Shown here piece after piece: positions 1-9,129 of a stretch of DNA of 64,000 nt. The DNA lies in contig NZ_AXWO01000020.1 in the NCBI RefSeq assembly GCF_000482705.1, positions 1-64,000 of the forward strand, given 5' to 3'. The translations under genes were made by a program, and so were the position numbers. The first letter of the stretch is position 1; the number at the start of each line of letters is the position of its first letter. Below the pieces are notes generated by a model. The model was not told the origin of the DNA. It saw only the letters and a program-made list of their open reading frames with translations, and made no database searches. This DNA is from Glycomyces arizonensis DSM 44726. Lineage in GTDB: Bacteria; Actinomycetota; Actinomycetes; Mycobacteriales; Micromonosporaceae.

Positions 1-1433
1 TGGCTTTGACTGGTGGGCATGAGGGAAGGGGCTCTTGGTAGAACGGTTGTGTCGCAACACGTTCATCATTCCAAGGAGCCCCTTGTCCTCTCATACTGCC
101 ATAACCCGCATCATCGGTGCCGCTGGTGGCGCTTTCGCTCCGGGGCATCTGGGGGAGTTGACCCGGATCGTGCCCTTCGAGATGGTCGATGCCGTGCTCG
201 CCGAGTGCGGGAAGACCCAGCATCGGACGCGGCTGATCCCGGCTCGGGTGACCGTCTATCTGCTGCTGGCTGGCGGGCTGTTCGCGCATCTGGGATGGGG
301 CCTGGTGTGGGACAAGCTCACCGCGGGCCTGGGGCCGGGGCCGCGGCCGAGCGGATCGGCGCTGTATTACGCGCGCAAACGGCTCGGAACCGCGCCGCTG
401 CGGGCCCTGTTCGGCCATCTGGCCGGGCCGGGCGCGGCGGCCGCGCGGTGGCGGGGCCTGCTGGTGTGCGCGATCGACGGCACCGGGATCGATGTTCCCG
501 ACACCGATGCCAACCGCGAACGGTTCGGGCTGCATTCAGGCGGCCATGCCCGGGCCGGATACCCACAGATCCGCCTGGTCGCTTTGGTCGCGGCCGGGAC
601 CCGCGCCCTGCTCGGAGCGGTCTGGGGCGCCACAGCGGACACCGAACAGCACCTCGCCCGATCCCTGCTCGAACGATTGCGGGCGGGCTGTCTGCTCCTA
701 GCCGACCGCGGCTTCGCCTCGGCCGACTTCCTCGCTCGCGCCGCGGCCACCGAGGCCGACCTGCTGATACGCATCCCCGCCCACTGGCGACCCCGCACCT
801 TGCAACACCTTGGTGACGGCACCCGACTAGTCCGAATCGGCCGCCTCCGGCTACGCCTGATCGAAGCCGAGATCACCATCAACACCACCGGCGGGACCCG
901 AACCGGCGCCTATCGGCTGGCCACCACCCTGACCGACCCGACCGCGCACCCGGCCCTGGATCTGATCGAGCTCTACCACCAACGCTGGGAGATCGAAACG
1001 GTCTACGCCGAGCTCAAATCCAGCCTGCTGGGCCGCACCGTGCTCCGCGCCACCGACCCGGCCGGGCTCGACCAGGAACTGTGGTCGTTGCTGGTCCTCT
1101 ACCAGGTCCTGCGATGCGCCATCGATGACGCCTGCACCACCGCAGACCTCACCCCGCTCAGCGCCAGCTTCAAACTCGCCATCGAGTGCGCCCGCGACCA
1201 GCTCATCCAGGCCGCGGGCATCGTCGATGACGAACAGATCGACCTAGCCGGGCGCATCGGAACCGAGCTGATCGCCCGGCCCCTGCCGGCCCGACGCCTG
1301 CGCACCGCACCCCGAGCGATCAAACGAGCGATCTCCAAACACCGCGCCAAAGGCCAGATCAACCGCCGAACCTACAAAGCCACCCTCGAAATCGCCCTCA
1401 TCGACACCCGCTAACTGAACGGCATTGGCGCTA
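1..1433 (+). mobile_element. IS4-family insertion sequence, left end not identified
   Basis: The transposase gene at 83-1414 fills this stretch. The right end probably lies in the bases just after the transposase stop (about 1412-1433), where the sequence runs directly into the stop codon of the neighbouring minus-strand lyase gene. I could not find a matching inverted copy of this end in the first 80 bases, so the left terminus is either outside the window or too diverged to see by eye. No target-site duplication can be shown from one end only. Confidence 0.5.
83..1414 (+). CDS. IS4-family DDE transposase
   Basis: The protein is about 443 aa from the TTG at 83. An in-frame TTG at 35 also exists, but AAGGAG at 73-78 sits just before position 83, and from there the product starts like other actinobacterial IS4 transposases (SSHTAITRIIG, then GELTRIVPF). 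The N-terminal IS4 domain is followed by an RNase H-like DDE domain. First Asp lies in CAIDGTGID, second in LLADRGFASADF, and the Glu in the YHQRWEIE signature typical of IS4. The enzyme would cut and rejoin the element ends. No frameshift or internal stop is visible, so it may be intact. It lies tail to tail with the HMG-CoA lyase gene, whose stop codon is formed at the presumed right end of the element. Confidence 0.9.
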   Translation: MSSHTAITRIIGAAGGAFAPGHLGELTRIVPFEMVDAVLAECGKTQHRTRLIPARVTVYLLLAGGLFAHLGWGLVWDKLTAGLGPGPRPSGSALYYARKRLGTAPLRALFGHLAGPGAAAARWRGLLVCAIDGTGIDVPDTDANRERFGLHSGGHARAGYPQIRLVALVAAGTRALLGAVWGATADTEQHLARSLLERLRAGCLLLADRGFASADFLARAAATEADLLIRIPAHWRPRTLQHLGDGTRLVRIGRLRLRLIEAEITINTTGGTRTGAYRLATTLTDPTAHPALDLIELYHQRWEIETVYAELKSSLLGRTVLRATDPAGLDQELWSLLVLYQVLRCAIDDACTTADLTPLSASFKLAIECARDQLIQAAGIVDDEQIDLAGRIGTELIARPLPARRLRTAPRAIKRAISKHRAKGQINRRTYKATLEIALIDTR

Positions 1434-2339
1434 GGGCCGCTCGGTCAGGCGGGTGCGGGGGCCCGCGCGCAGGACGCCCGATTCGAGCTTGCGGCCCACG
1501 ATCTCCTGCGCGAGCGCGGCGGTGTCGATGAGCGCGTCGAGGTCGACGCCGGTCGCGACGCCCATGTCGTGCAGCATGTGCACCACTTCCTCAGTGGCGA
1601 CGTTGCCCGAGGCGCCCGGCGCGTAGGGGCATCCGCCGAGGCCGCCGACACTGGCGTCGAACTCGACGACGCCGCGGTCCATGGCCGTCAGGAGGTTCGC
1701 CAGGGCGGTGCCGCGCGTGTCATGGAAGTGCATGAGCACCGGCAGGTCGGTCTCGACGGCATCGAGGAGCTCGTTCACTCGCCTGGGCGTGCCCATGCCC
1801 GTGGTGTCGCCGAAGGCCACGCGGTCGACGCCGGCCTCGGCCACCGCGTCGACGATCCCGGCCACGCGGGCGGGGGCGACGTCGCCCTCGTAGGGACAGC
1901 CGAAGCTGGTGGCGATGATGGCCTCGACCTCGGCGAGCCGCTCGTGGGCGAGGTGGACGATGTCAGCGAACTCGGCGACCGACTCGGCCGTGGTGCGCCC
2001 GACGTTGGCGCGGTTGTGGGCGTCGGAGGCGGAGACGACGACCTCGATCGCGCTGAACCCGGCGTCGAGCGCGCGCTCGACGCCCTTCAGGTTGGGTGCG
2101 AGCGCGCTGTAGCGGATGCCGGGGTGCTTCTCGATCGCGCCCCACACCTCGGCGGCGTCGGCCATCTGCGGGACGGCCTTGGGGTGGACGAAGCTGACGG
2201 CCTCGATGCGGGACAGGCCGGTGCGCGAGAGCGCGTCGATAAGGCGGATCTTGTCCTCGGTAGGTACGGGCGGTTCGTTCTGGAGCCCGTCGCGGGGGGC
2301 GACCTCACGAAGTGAGATTCGTTCGGGTTGATGCATCAT
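1431..2339 (-). CDS. mvaB: hydroxymethylglutaryl-CoA lyase
   Basis: This 302-aa TIM-barrel protein matches the HMG-CoA lyase family, which cleaves HMG-CoA to acetoacetate and acetyl-CoA in leucine catabolism. Catalytic Arg16-Asp17 lie in APRDGLQNE, the metal-binding histidines are His204 and His206 in MHFHD, and the active-site Cys237 lies in the family signature GGLGGCPYAPGASGN. Length is normal. Two adjacent ATG codons (2339 and 2336) follow a GGAGG ribosome site. A TetR-type regulator lies directly upstream on the same strand, with an AT-rich TATANNN array between them, so the pair may form a small catabolic unit. The stop codon falls at the end of the neighbouring IS element, so the last residues may have been altered by the insertion. 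Confidence 0.9.
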   Translation of the reverse strand: MMHQPERISLREVAPRDGLQNEPPVPTEDKIRLIDALSRTGLSRIEAVSFVHPKAVPQMADAAEVWGAIEKHPGIRYSALAPNLKGVERALDAGFSAIEVVVSASDAHNRANVGRTTAESVAEFADIVHLAHERLAEVEAIIATSFGCPYEGDVAPARVAGIVDAVAEAGVDRVAFGDTTGMGTPRRVNELLDAVETDLPVLMHFHDTRGTALANLLTAMDRGVVEFDASVGGLGGCPYAPGASGNVATEEVVHMLHDMGVATGVDLDALIDTAALAQEIVGRKLESGVLRAGPRTRLTERP

Positions 2340-2360
2340 CGCGCCTCCGATCCTATTTTC

Positions 2361-2413
2361 TATAGGTTATAGCCTATAGATATCTTATAGTTTATATCTT
2401 ATAATCTATAAGA
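2361..2413. repeat. TATANNN heptad array, copy 1
   Basis: TATA tetrads start at 2361, 2368, 2375, 2386, 2393, 2400 and 2407. All steps are 7 bases except one of 11. The three bases between tetrads vary (GGT, GCC, GTT, TCT, ATC, AGA). The array lies between the TetR gene and the HMG-CoA lyase gene, both on the minus strand, and its last unit supplies the TAG stop and a TTA leucine codon of the TetR gene. Confidence 0.8.
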
Positions 2414-3023
2414 GGTTGTTGGTCGCGCCTCCCGGGTCGAGGGCCGCCAGGGCGGCTCCCCGGAGGAGATTCGCCGTCTCCTCGGCGCTGACCTCCTCGC
2501 CGAGCGCCAGGTACGGCGTGGAGTTCATCAGGCCGAACGCGCCGTGCGCGATCACGCGGGCCTGCTCGGGCTTGAGGCCCGGCCGCAGCGCGCACAGGAC
2601 CCGCACCCACTCCTCGACGTATACGCGCTGGAGCTTGCGCACCTCGCGGCGGGGCTCGGCGGGGAGCCGGTCGAGCTCGTGGAGGTGGAGGATGACGATC
2701 TCCGGCGAGTCGACGGTGACCGCGAGGTGGAAGTCGACGAGGGCCTCCAGGGCGGCGCGCGGGTCGTCGGAGTGCAGGGACGCGTAGTGCTTGCCGCCGA
2801 CCATGAGGCGCTCGGAGACGGGGATGAGCGCGTCGGCGAGCATCTGCTCCTTGCCGCCCTTGAAGTGGTGGTACAGCGCCGGTCCGGTGATGTTCGCGGC
2901 CGCCCCGATGTCGTCCATCGACACGCCGTGGTACCCGTGCTTGGCCAGGAGTTTCACGGCTACGTCGAGGATCTCTCGGCGGCGTTTGGAGCCGCCGCGC
3001 TTATCGGTCAGGTCAAGGCTCAC
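2406..3023 (-). CDS. TetR-family transcriptional regulator
   Basis: This 205-aa protein starts at the GTG at 3023, giving VSLDLTDKRGGSKRRREILD. The N-terminal helix-turn-helix reads LLAKHGYHGVSMDDIGAAANITGPALYHHFKGGKEQML, a canonical TetR DNA-binding domain, followed by a helical ligand-binding region. The start is favoured by a TAGCCT box seven bases upstream, fitting leaderless transcription; the longer upstream reading frame has no ribosome site. It precedes HMG-CoA lyase on the same strand and may sense an acyl-CoA or acid of that pathway, which is inference. The gene ends with a TTA leucine codon, rare in this DNA, donated by the AT-rich array. Confidence 0.85.
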   Translation of the reverse strand: MSLDLTDKRGGSKRRREILDVAVKLLAKHGYHGVSMDDIGAAANITGPALYHHFKGGKEQMLADALIPVSERLMVGGKHYASLHSDDPRAALEALVDFHLAVTVDSPEIVILHLHELDRLPAEPRREVRKLQRVYVEEWVRVLCALRPGLKPEQARVIAHGAFGLMNSTPYLALGEEVSAEETANLLRGAALAALDPGGATNNLL

Positions 3024-3336
3024 CAACGTTAGGCTACTCCAGCGTACGTCCGGGCGCAGGGAGCAAAAGCCCACTCTTTGCCCCGAACGGAGGCCGGATC
3101 CGCGCCCCGTGCGGGGACGGAGTTCGGGCCGCGGACAAGGCTACGACCTGCATGGCGAGCTCCGCTCGGCATGCGGCACGGACCTCCGGCGAACGGTCGC
3201 GCTCCAAGGCGAGGTCCGGCGGGTCCCGCCGCACGCCCGGCTTTCGGACGGGACTTCGGGGTCCCGCCCGGTGTGCGGTGCGCACCGGCCCCGCTCCGGC
3301 ACGAGGGTTCGGCGTGGACGGCGATGCCCACTCCCG
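3024..3336. other. intergenic region with TetR-gene promoter
   Basis: At its left edge lies the likely -10 box of the TetR gene (TAGCCT on the minus strand, 3031-3036). The remainder is GC-rich. A short CCCCG-TG-CGGGG hairpin near 3103-3115 is the only structure I see, and it could end transcription of the upstream channel gene's neighbours. No credible gene was found. Confidence 0.4.
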
Positions 3337-4506
3337 CTACGAGCCGGGGCTGGGCTTGCGCTGCTCTATCGGAACCTCGTTCAGCAGCGCCTGGATCTCC
3401 GTGGGGCCGATGTCCTCCTGGTGGCCCTCCAGACCGAAGGTCCCGGTCCTGACGTCCATCACCGACTGGTAGCTGTTGACGCGCATGCGCGGGATGCAGT
3501 GCGGGTGGTTGTCGACGATCCAGCGGATCATGTGCTCGCGCACCTCGCACCGCAGCGCCCACTGATGGGACGGGTTGCTCGCGGAGATCGTCATCCGCAG
3601 CCGCATATAGGGCCCGGTGGCGTCGTTGACCTCCATGCCGCAGCTCCGCCCGTCCCACAGCGGGTTCACCGTCAGGTACCGGCGCAATTCGGCGCGGGCC
3701 TCGTCCACCGGCAATCGCCAATCGGCGTCCAGCAGGATCGTGCCGAGCACCGCCGGATCGTTGCGGGTCCAGTTGACATAGGCGTGGGTCTTGAAATAGG
3801 AAGTGGGCAGCACCAGCCGCCGCTCGTCCCAAATCCGAACCACCACATAAGACAGTGTGATCTCCTCGATGCGCCCCCATTCGCCCTCGATGACGACGAC
3901 GTCCTCGAGCCGGAGGGCGTCCCCGAACGCCAGCTGCATGCCGGCGAAGAGATTCGAGAGCATCGTCTGGGCCGCCAGGGCCGCGACCACGCCCGCCAGG
4001 CCGGCCGCCCCCAGCAGGGACGTCCCGAGGACCTTGAGCGAGGGGATGTTGAACAGGATGATCCCGCCCGCGATCATCCACACCCCGGCCGAGATCAGCC
4101 GGTAGGTGACGATGGCCTGCGTGCGGCGGCGCCGACCGCCCACGTCCTCCTGTTCGAGCGAGCCCAGCTGCCCCTGGATCGGCTCTTTCGCCACACTGAG
4201 CAGATTGGAGATCAGCCACGCGCCGGAGATGACGGTGCCCCACAGGAGCGTCCGGCTCAGATTGATGTTCCACCCGTCGTCCCAGCCGTCGGTGGCGACA
4301 TCGCTCTGGACGTACAGCAGGATCTGCACCCCGCCGGTCGCCGCCATGAGCTGCGCGGGCCGGAGCGCCTTGCCGACGACGAGCGAGAGGCGCTCGGAGG
4401 CGTGCCGCAGCAGCAGCCACTTGATCAGCAGGCGGGCGAGGCTGACCGCCAGGGCGGACAGGATCGCCACCGCCACGATGACGACCCAGGGGTCGAGGTT
4501 CGACAT
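3337..4506 (-). CDS. MscS-family mechanosensitive ion channel
   Basis: The 389-aa protein is read from the ATG at 4506 (MSNLDPWVVIVAVAIL). The longer open frame upstream is charged and unlike the family. It has an N-terminal membrane helix, further membrane segments near residues 85-105 and 130-160, then the MscS pore helix and beta domain: LLGAAGLAGVVAALAAQ followed by FGDALRLEDVV and the SYVVVRIWDERRLVLPTS stretch. The channel would open on membrane tension and release solutes in hypo-osmotic shock. A second channel-like protein follows upstream on the same strand at 4713-5531, so the pair may be related in function. Confidence 0.88.
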   Translation of the reverse strand: MSNLDPWVVIVAVAILSALAVSLARLLIKWLLLRHASERLSLVVGKALRPAQLMAATGGVQILLYVQSDVATDGWDDGWNINLSRTLLWGTVISGAWLISNLLSVAKEPIQGQLGSLEQEDVGGRRRRTQAIVTYRLISAGVWMIAGGIILFNIPSLKVLGTSLLGAAGLAGVVAALAAQTMLSNLFAGMQLAFGDALRLEDVVVIEGEWGRIEEITLSYVVVRIWDERRLVLPTSYFKTHAYVNWTRNDPAVLGTILLDADWRLPVDEARAELRRYLTVNPLWDGRSCGMEVNDATGPYMRLRMTISASNPSHQWALRCEVREHMIRWIVDNHPHCIPRMRVNSYQSVMDVRTGTFGLEGHQEDIGPTEIQALLNEVPIEQRKPSPGS

Positions 4507-4712
4507 GGCTCTCAGGCTATCGGGAAAGGCGAGTGACCCGCGTGTCACGGGCCGTCGGCATGACGCCGGCCGCGCTCCGCAGAGCGGGAGCACGGCCGGT
4601 CGTCGAGCAGCGTTATTCGTCTATGTGTCGATTGGGCGGCGAAGGACGTTGCCGCGCAATGCGTTCACGCTCGCGCGGCGCGCCGCCCTCCGCGTTCACC
4701 GCCTCCTGGCGG

Positions 4713-5531
4713 TCACGGCTGGTCGCCCGGGCGGTCCAGTCGCGGCTCGGCCGTGTGCGGCACCTCCGTGGCGCGCGGCGCCTGGGTCCCGGTCTGGGCG
4801 TCGCTGCCCGCGCCGTACCGCTCCGAGGTGTAGGTGCGCCCCATCTGCTGGTCCGACTGCGACTGCCGATTGGACTTCATCCGCGAGGTCTCGCTCTCGG
4901 CGGAGTTCAGCATCCGCTCCCAGCGGGAGCGCATCGGCCCGATGAGACCGCCGCCGACGCCGACGATGACGACACCGGCGACCGCGACGAACACCGTCCA
5001 CATGAGCGGCTGCGTCACGCTGTCGGCGATGCCGGCCAGGCTGGTGGCGGCCACGATGCCGAAGAAGACGATCGCGACCTGCGCGATCCGCGCCATGGTC
5101 TTCCCGTAGCTGGTCTCCGAGAGCATCCCCTCGACCATGCCGTAGACGGCGTTGGCGATCGCGAAGGCGACCACGACGAGCAGGATCGCGACGAACAGCT
5201 TCGGCAGCCATCCGACGAGTGCGGTCAGCAGGTCGGAGACCGGGTTGGGTCCGAACGCGCCGAATGCCAGCTGCAGCGTGAACAGCATCAGCATGTAGTA
5301 GATGAGTTTCCCGAAGAGCTGGCTCAGCTCGAACCGGCCCGTGAACCGGCGGAGGCCGGATCGGTCGCCGACCCGGTCGAGGCCGGCCTTCCCGAGGAGT
5401 TTCCCGATCAGTTTGCCGACCCATTTGGAGACGAACCAACCGACGACGAGAATCAACAGGAAGGCGATCAGCTTCGGTATGAACTGTATGAGTGTATCGA
5501 AGCCGCTCTCAATGCTCTGCATGATGTCCAT
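4713..5531 (-). CDS. CmpX-like membrane protein with conserved TM-helix repeats
   Basis: This 272-aa protein has at least four hydrophobic helices: near residues 18-36 (LIAFLLILVVGWFVSKWVG), around the LIYYMLMLF stretch, VAILLVVVAFAIANAVYGM, and two helices near 150-200. The repeated pattern of a glycine-containing helix followed by a short amphipathic segment (VGKLIGKLLGKAGLD) is that of the conserved TM helix family of MscS relatives such as CmpX. The hydrophilic Ser/Gln-rich tail of about 70 residues is probably cytoplasmic and disordered. It lacks a clear MscS beta domain. A role in envelope tension or osmotic response is inferred from the neighbouring MscS channel. Confidence 0.7.
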   Translation of the reverse strand: MDIMQSIESGFDTLIQFIPKLIAFLLILVVGWFVSKWVGKLIGKLLGKAGLDRVGDRSGLRRFTGRFELSQLFGKLIYYMLMLFTLQLAFGAFGPNPVSDLLTALVGWLPKLFVAILLVVVAFAIANAVYGMVEGMLSETSYGKTMARIAQVAIVFFGIVAATSLAGIADSVTQPLMWTVFVAVAGVVIVGVGGGLIGPMRSRWERMLNSAESETSRMKSNRQSQSDQQMGRTYTSERYGAGSDAQTGTQAPRATEVPHTAEPRLDRPGDQP

Positions 5532-5705
5532 GCCCGCAGACTAAGACAGAAATCAGCGCCATTCCGGCTATTGGCGCAATAGAGCCGCATCGGGCCGGTG
5601 AAACACGCGCGCGAAAAATGACAAGGATGTAAGCATCGCCCTGAGCGCGTCCCGGCCGGGCGGGGACGGCTGGCGCTCCATCCGCGCATGGGCCGGCGCA
5701 TGACT

Positions 5706-6182
5706 TCAAAGCGCGATGGCGCGCCTGCGCACCAGAAGGTTCTGCGCGCTCAGGCCGATGGCCACATAGGCGTACAGGGACGCGGTGCCCAAGAGCCCGA
5801 CGCCGTCCGCATGGTCGATCCACAGTCCCAGGCCGAGGTGGGCGATGAACGACAGCAGCCACAGGGCGGTCGTCACCAAGGTCCCCTTGCGCAGCACGCG
5901 GCCCTCGGGGCCGCGCCACACCGCGACCGTCCGCGAGCGGGCGGCGCCGAGCGCGGCCGCGACCACCAGGCTCACCGCCAGCAGCAGGACAGGAAGCGCG
6001 GTGAGCGGGTGGTACTTCACGACGGAGGCGACACCGAACGCGAGCCCTGCCGCACCCAGGACGCCGAAGACCGCCGGAGCGACGAGCGAGCCGACGGGCC
6101 GCACCGGTCGGGCGCGCAACTGCCGGAACACCACTACCGCCACGACCAGCGCCGCGACGGCGTAAGCACTCATATCAGACAT
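5706..6182 (-). CDS. small polytopic membrane protein
   Basis: The protein is about 158 aa from the ATG at 6182 (MSDMSAYAVAALVVAVVVF); a second ATG lies three codons later. Five hydrophobic segments are visible, near residues 6-20, 34-54, 58-80, 100-120 and 125-148, joined by short Arg-rich loops. It ends in a positively charged LLVRRRAIAL. I do not recognise a catalytic motif; the overall pattern resembles DUF1453/CcdC-type proteins, but this is a weak impression. It is separated from its neighbours by more than 100 bases on each side and is probably transcribed alone. Confidence 0.6.
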   Translation of the reverse strand: MSDMSAYAVAALVVAVVVFRQLRARPVRPVGSLVAPAVFGVLGAAGLAFGVASVVKYHPLTALPVLLLAVSLVVAAALGAARSRTVAVWRGPEGRVLRKGTLVTTALWLLSFIAHLGLGLWIDHADGVGLLGTASLYAYVAIGLSAQNLLVRRRAIAL

Positions 6183-6292
6183 GACGATCGCCGTTCCGGG
6201 AGAAGAGGTGCTCGGGGGCCTTCGCGATCCTAAGACTCCGAACCGGGCACCGCCATGCGCTGTGGCACCTCTCACCGCTGATGCGGCAGGGC

Positions 6293-6874
6293 CTAAGTGG
6301 GCCAGGTGCGCCATTTCTGCCACGATTTCGACGGCGTCGGGCCCCGCTGGCCCTGGTAGCGCGAGGCGGTGACCTCCGAGCCGTACGGGTGCTCGGCGGG
6401 CGAGGACAGCTGGAAGACGCACAGCTGCCCGATCTTCATCCCCGGCCACAGCGTGATCGGCAGGTTCGCCACGTTCGACAGCTCCAGCGTCACGTGCCCG
6501 GAGAAGCCGGGGTCGATGAACCCGGCCGTCGAGTGCGTCAGCAGCCCCAGCCGCCCCAGGCTCGACTTGCCCTCCAGTCGCGCGGCCAGGTCGTCGGGCA
6601 GGGTGACGATCTCCAGCGTCGAGGCGAGCACGAACTCACCGGGGTGGAGCACGAACGGCTGGTCGCCCGCGACGTCGACCGGCGCGGTCAACTCGTCCTG
6701 GCGCTCGGAGGGGTCGATGTGGGTGTACTTCTGGTTGTTGAACACCCGGAAGCGCCGGTCCAGCCGCACGTCGACGCTGGAGGGCTGGACGAGCTCGGGC
6801 TCGAACGGGTCGAGGCCGAGCCGCCCGTTCTTGACGGCGTCGGCGATGTCCCGGTCGCTCAAAAGCATGGCCAC
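6293..6874 (-). CDS. dcd: dCTP deaminase
   Basis: The 193-aa protein matches the length and sequence of trimeric dCTP deaminases. It begins MLLSDRDI, carries the nucleotide-binding motif [10 protein letters not shown] at 101-110, then [11 protein letters not shown] and [10 protein letters not shown] with the catalytic Glu at residue 131. It converts dCTP to dUTP, or in many actinobacteria directly to dUMP, feeding thymidylate synthesis. The start could be the ATG at 6874 or the one two codons later. It stands alone on the minus strand. Confidence 0.93.
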   Translation of the reverse strand: MAMLLSDRDIADAVKNGRLGLDPFEPELVQPSSVDVRLDRRFRVFNNQKYTHIDPSERQDELTAPVDVAGDQPFVLHPGEFVLASTLEIVTLPDDLAARLEGKSSLGRLGLLTHSTAGFIDPGFSGHVTLELSNVANLPITLWPGMKIGQLCVFQLSSPAEHPYGSEVTASRYQGQRGPTPSKSWQKWRTWPT

Positions 6875-6923
6875 AGGCTACCCGTCCCTCTCGATGCGGA
6901 CTTTGGCACCTGACCGAGACGGA

Positions 6924-9050
6924 CTAGCGCGTCCCGGGTGGGATCGCGTAGGCCACGGTCCCGAGTTCACGCAGCTCCCATCCATCGGGAGCGATGACGG
7001 CGCACTCCTTGAGGTCCTCGGCGCACACGATCGCGTCGACGTCCGCGACGTCGGCGGGCGGCTGCCCCGGCACGATCGACTGGAGCGCCACCAGCTCGGT
7101 GCCCTCGGGCAGCAGCACCCACCACGGGTACTCCCACGAGTCGTTGCCCTGCACGATCCCGACGGTCTCGGCGCCCGAATCGGCGACGGCCGCGGCGGCC
7201 TCCTCGTACTGCGGGAGCCAGTCGCGTCGGCGCACGAACCGCTCCTCGTGGTCGCTCAGCGTGAACGCGGACCACGTGCCGGTCAGGCGCCGCGGATAGC
7301 CGTACGCGACGGTCAGCAGCCCCGCCAAGGACGCGATGACGGCGAGGGTGCCGAGCAGCCCCCAGGCGACGGCCCTGCGCCGCCGCTCGACCAATCGGCG
7401 CGCCAGTGCCGCCACGAACACCCCGCCGATGGGCGCGCCGAGGACGACCAGGAAGAGCACGAGCCGGTTGATCCACGGCTGCCAGGCGACCGTGGCGCAC
7501 AGCAGCACGAACGCGGCGGCCACCGCCGCGACATAGGCGCGGCGCACGCCCGGCCCCCGCCGCAGGAACCAGACCGCGCCGAAGAGCGCGGCGAGGCCGG
7601 TGAGCGGGAACGCGGCCCGGTCCTCGTCGGGGTACCAGGCCGCGACGGGGAAGGTCGTGGTGCCGAAGGTGACGTCGCGGTCGTTGACGTCGACGCCGAC
7701 GAGACCGGCGAAGCCCTCGATCCCGGCGGCGAACGCGTCGGAGAGCGGGGCGATCGGCGTATCGAGCCCGGTGTGGGCGATGCGCAGGCCGTTGACGGCG
7801 ATGAGGCGCGGGTCAGCGGTCTGGACGCCGACGGACTCGCGCAGCATCGCCGGGCCGAGCGGCGAGCCGAACTCGGCGTGCATCCGCGCCAGGAAGGGCC
7901 CGACCAGGACCAGCCCGATCGCGAGGACGGCGAGGGAGGCGCCGACGGTGCGCGCCCGCGCCGCCAGCGGGCGGGAGCGGGCGGTGCGCGAGCAGTGCTC
8001 GGGGTCGTGCCCGCACATGCACGGGTGGGAGCGGCGCCCGTCGCGGACGAGGCGGCCGATGCCCCACAGCAGCAGGAGCGGGGCGGCGGCGAGCAGGCCG
8101 GTGGTCTTGGTGACCGCGACGAGACCGAGCGCGAGGCCGAGGAAGAGCGCATCGGCGCCCGGCGTGGGGACGGCCCACCGCGCGGTCCCGCGCCGCTCGC
8201 CCGGACGCGTGAATTCGTCGAGGACGACGGTGGCGAGGCAGGCGACCCAGGCGGCGGCCACGAGGTCGACCTGAGTACTGGAGGCCTGGAGGAGCACCTC
8301 GGGGGTGGTGGCGAGGATGAACACGGTGGCGAGCTGGGCCACGGGGGCGCCGCCGAGCTGGGCGGCGATGCGCGAGGCGGCCAGGGCGGCGCCTACCGCC
8401 GCAAGGAGCTGCACGAGGTTATAGGCTCCGTCGCCGCCGGTGAGCAGCCGCAGGTGCGTCAGCAGGTACTCCGCGCCGGGGCTGATGTCGACCTGGCGGT
8501 GGATGTCGGTGGCGTAGGCCTCGACCGAACCGTTCTGGACCCAGTGCTCGATGCGCGGCAGGTGGTAGGTCTGGGAGTCGAAGTTATTGGGGGCCGAGGC
8601 GACGGCGAGGACGGCGGCGCTGACGAAGAGGATCGCGATGACGCAGGCCAGCGCCCACTGCCAGGCAGGGGCGGCGGCCGCGGCGGACCTGGTGCGCCGC
8701 CAGGTGCGGCGGGTGGCGCCGCGCTTGCGCCTGATCCCGTCGCGGATCACCGATACGGCGCTGCCGGGACGGGCGGGAGCGACGTCCCGGGCGCACCGGA
8801 CGACGACCGCGGCGGCGACGGCGAGCGTGGCGGTGACCCAGGAGGCCGCCACGACGACCGCGGTGAGGGCGTGCACCGCGGAGGCGGCTTCGACGGTGGC
8901 GATCGCCCACGCGCCCAAGAGCAGCGCGGCGCGCACGACCGCGAGGCGCATCGGCGCGACGGCGGCGCCTTCGAAGGGGCGGAGCGCATAGGCGAGGGCG
9001 ATCAGGAGGACGAGGAGCCACAGCATGAGCAGCACGGCTCCATTGAACAC
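6924..9050 (-). CDS. large polytopic membrane protein, GT-C glycosyltransferase-like
   Basis: Read from the GTG at 9050 (VFNGAVLLMLWLLVLLIALAYAL) the protein has 708 aa; the open frame further upstream overlaps the divergent glycosyltransferase and is not protein-like. At least ten membrane helices are seen. After about 180 residues comes the luminal-type loop FDSQTYHLPRIEHWVQNGS, whose Asp and following aromatic-His pattern resembles the first acidic motif of GT-C (PMT/ArnT-like) enzymes that use polyprenyl-phosphate sugars. The soluble C-terminus (about 100 residues) ends YAIPPGTR. It is divergent from a GT2 glycosyltransferase, which supports a joint role in sugar transfer at the membrane. 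The exact reaction is unknown. Confidence 0.6.
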   Translation of the reverse strand: MFNGAVLLMLWLLVLLIALAYALRPFEGAAVAPMRLAVVRAALLLGAWAIATVEAASAVHALTAVVVAASWVTATLAVAAAVVVRCARDVAPARPGSAVSVIRDGIRRKRGATRRTWRRTRSAAAAAPAWQWALACVIAILFVSAAVLAVASAPNNFDSQTYHLPRIEHWVQNGSVEAYATDIHRQVDISPGAEYLLTHLRLLTGGDGAYNLVQLLAAVGAALAASRIAAQLGGAPVAQLATVFILATTPEVLLQASSTQVDLVAAAWVACLATVVLDEFTRPGERRGTARWAVPTPGADALFLGLALGLVAVTKTTGLLAAAPLLLLWGIGRLVRDGRRSHPCMCGHDPEHCSRTARSRPLAARARTVGASLAVLAIGLVLVGPFLARMHAEFGSPLGPAMLRESVGVQTADPRLIAVNGLRIAHTGLDTPIAPLSDAFAAGIEGFAGLVGVDVNDRDVTFGTTTFPVAAWYPDEDRAAFPLTGLAALFGAVWFLRRGPGVRRAYVAAVAAAFVLLCATVAWQPWINRLVLFLVVLGAPIGGVFVAALARRLVERRRRAVAWGLLGTLAVIASLAGLLTVAYGYPRRLTGTWSAFTLSDHEERFVRRRDWLPQYEEAAAAVADSGAETVGIVQGNDSWEYPWWVLLPEGTELVALQSIVPGQPPADVADVDAIVCAEDLKECAVIAPDGWELRELGTVAYAIPPGTR

Positions 9051-9129
9051 GACCGTCTGCTCTACCGCGCTTCGGCTCGTTCGCGTTATGGTTATGAAAT
9101 CGTGTTCGGACGCGCGGGATGGAGCAGCA

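Noticed and set aside
2791-4536. A 581-codon plus-strand frame over the MscS gene
   Set aside because: The minus strand encodes a clear MscS channel with membrane helices; the plus frame has no domain and unnatural composition.
4700-5582. 349-codon plus-strand frame over the CmpX-like gene
   Set aside because: The minus strand has the hydrophobic helix pattern of a membrane protein; the plus frame is charged and repetitive.
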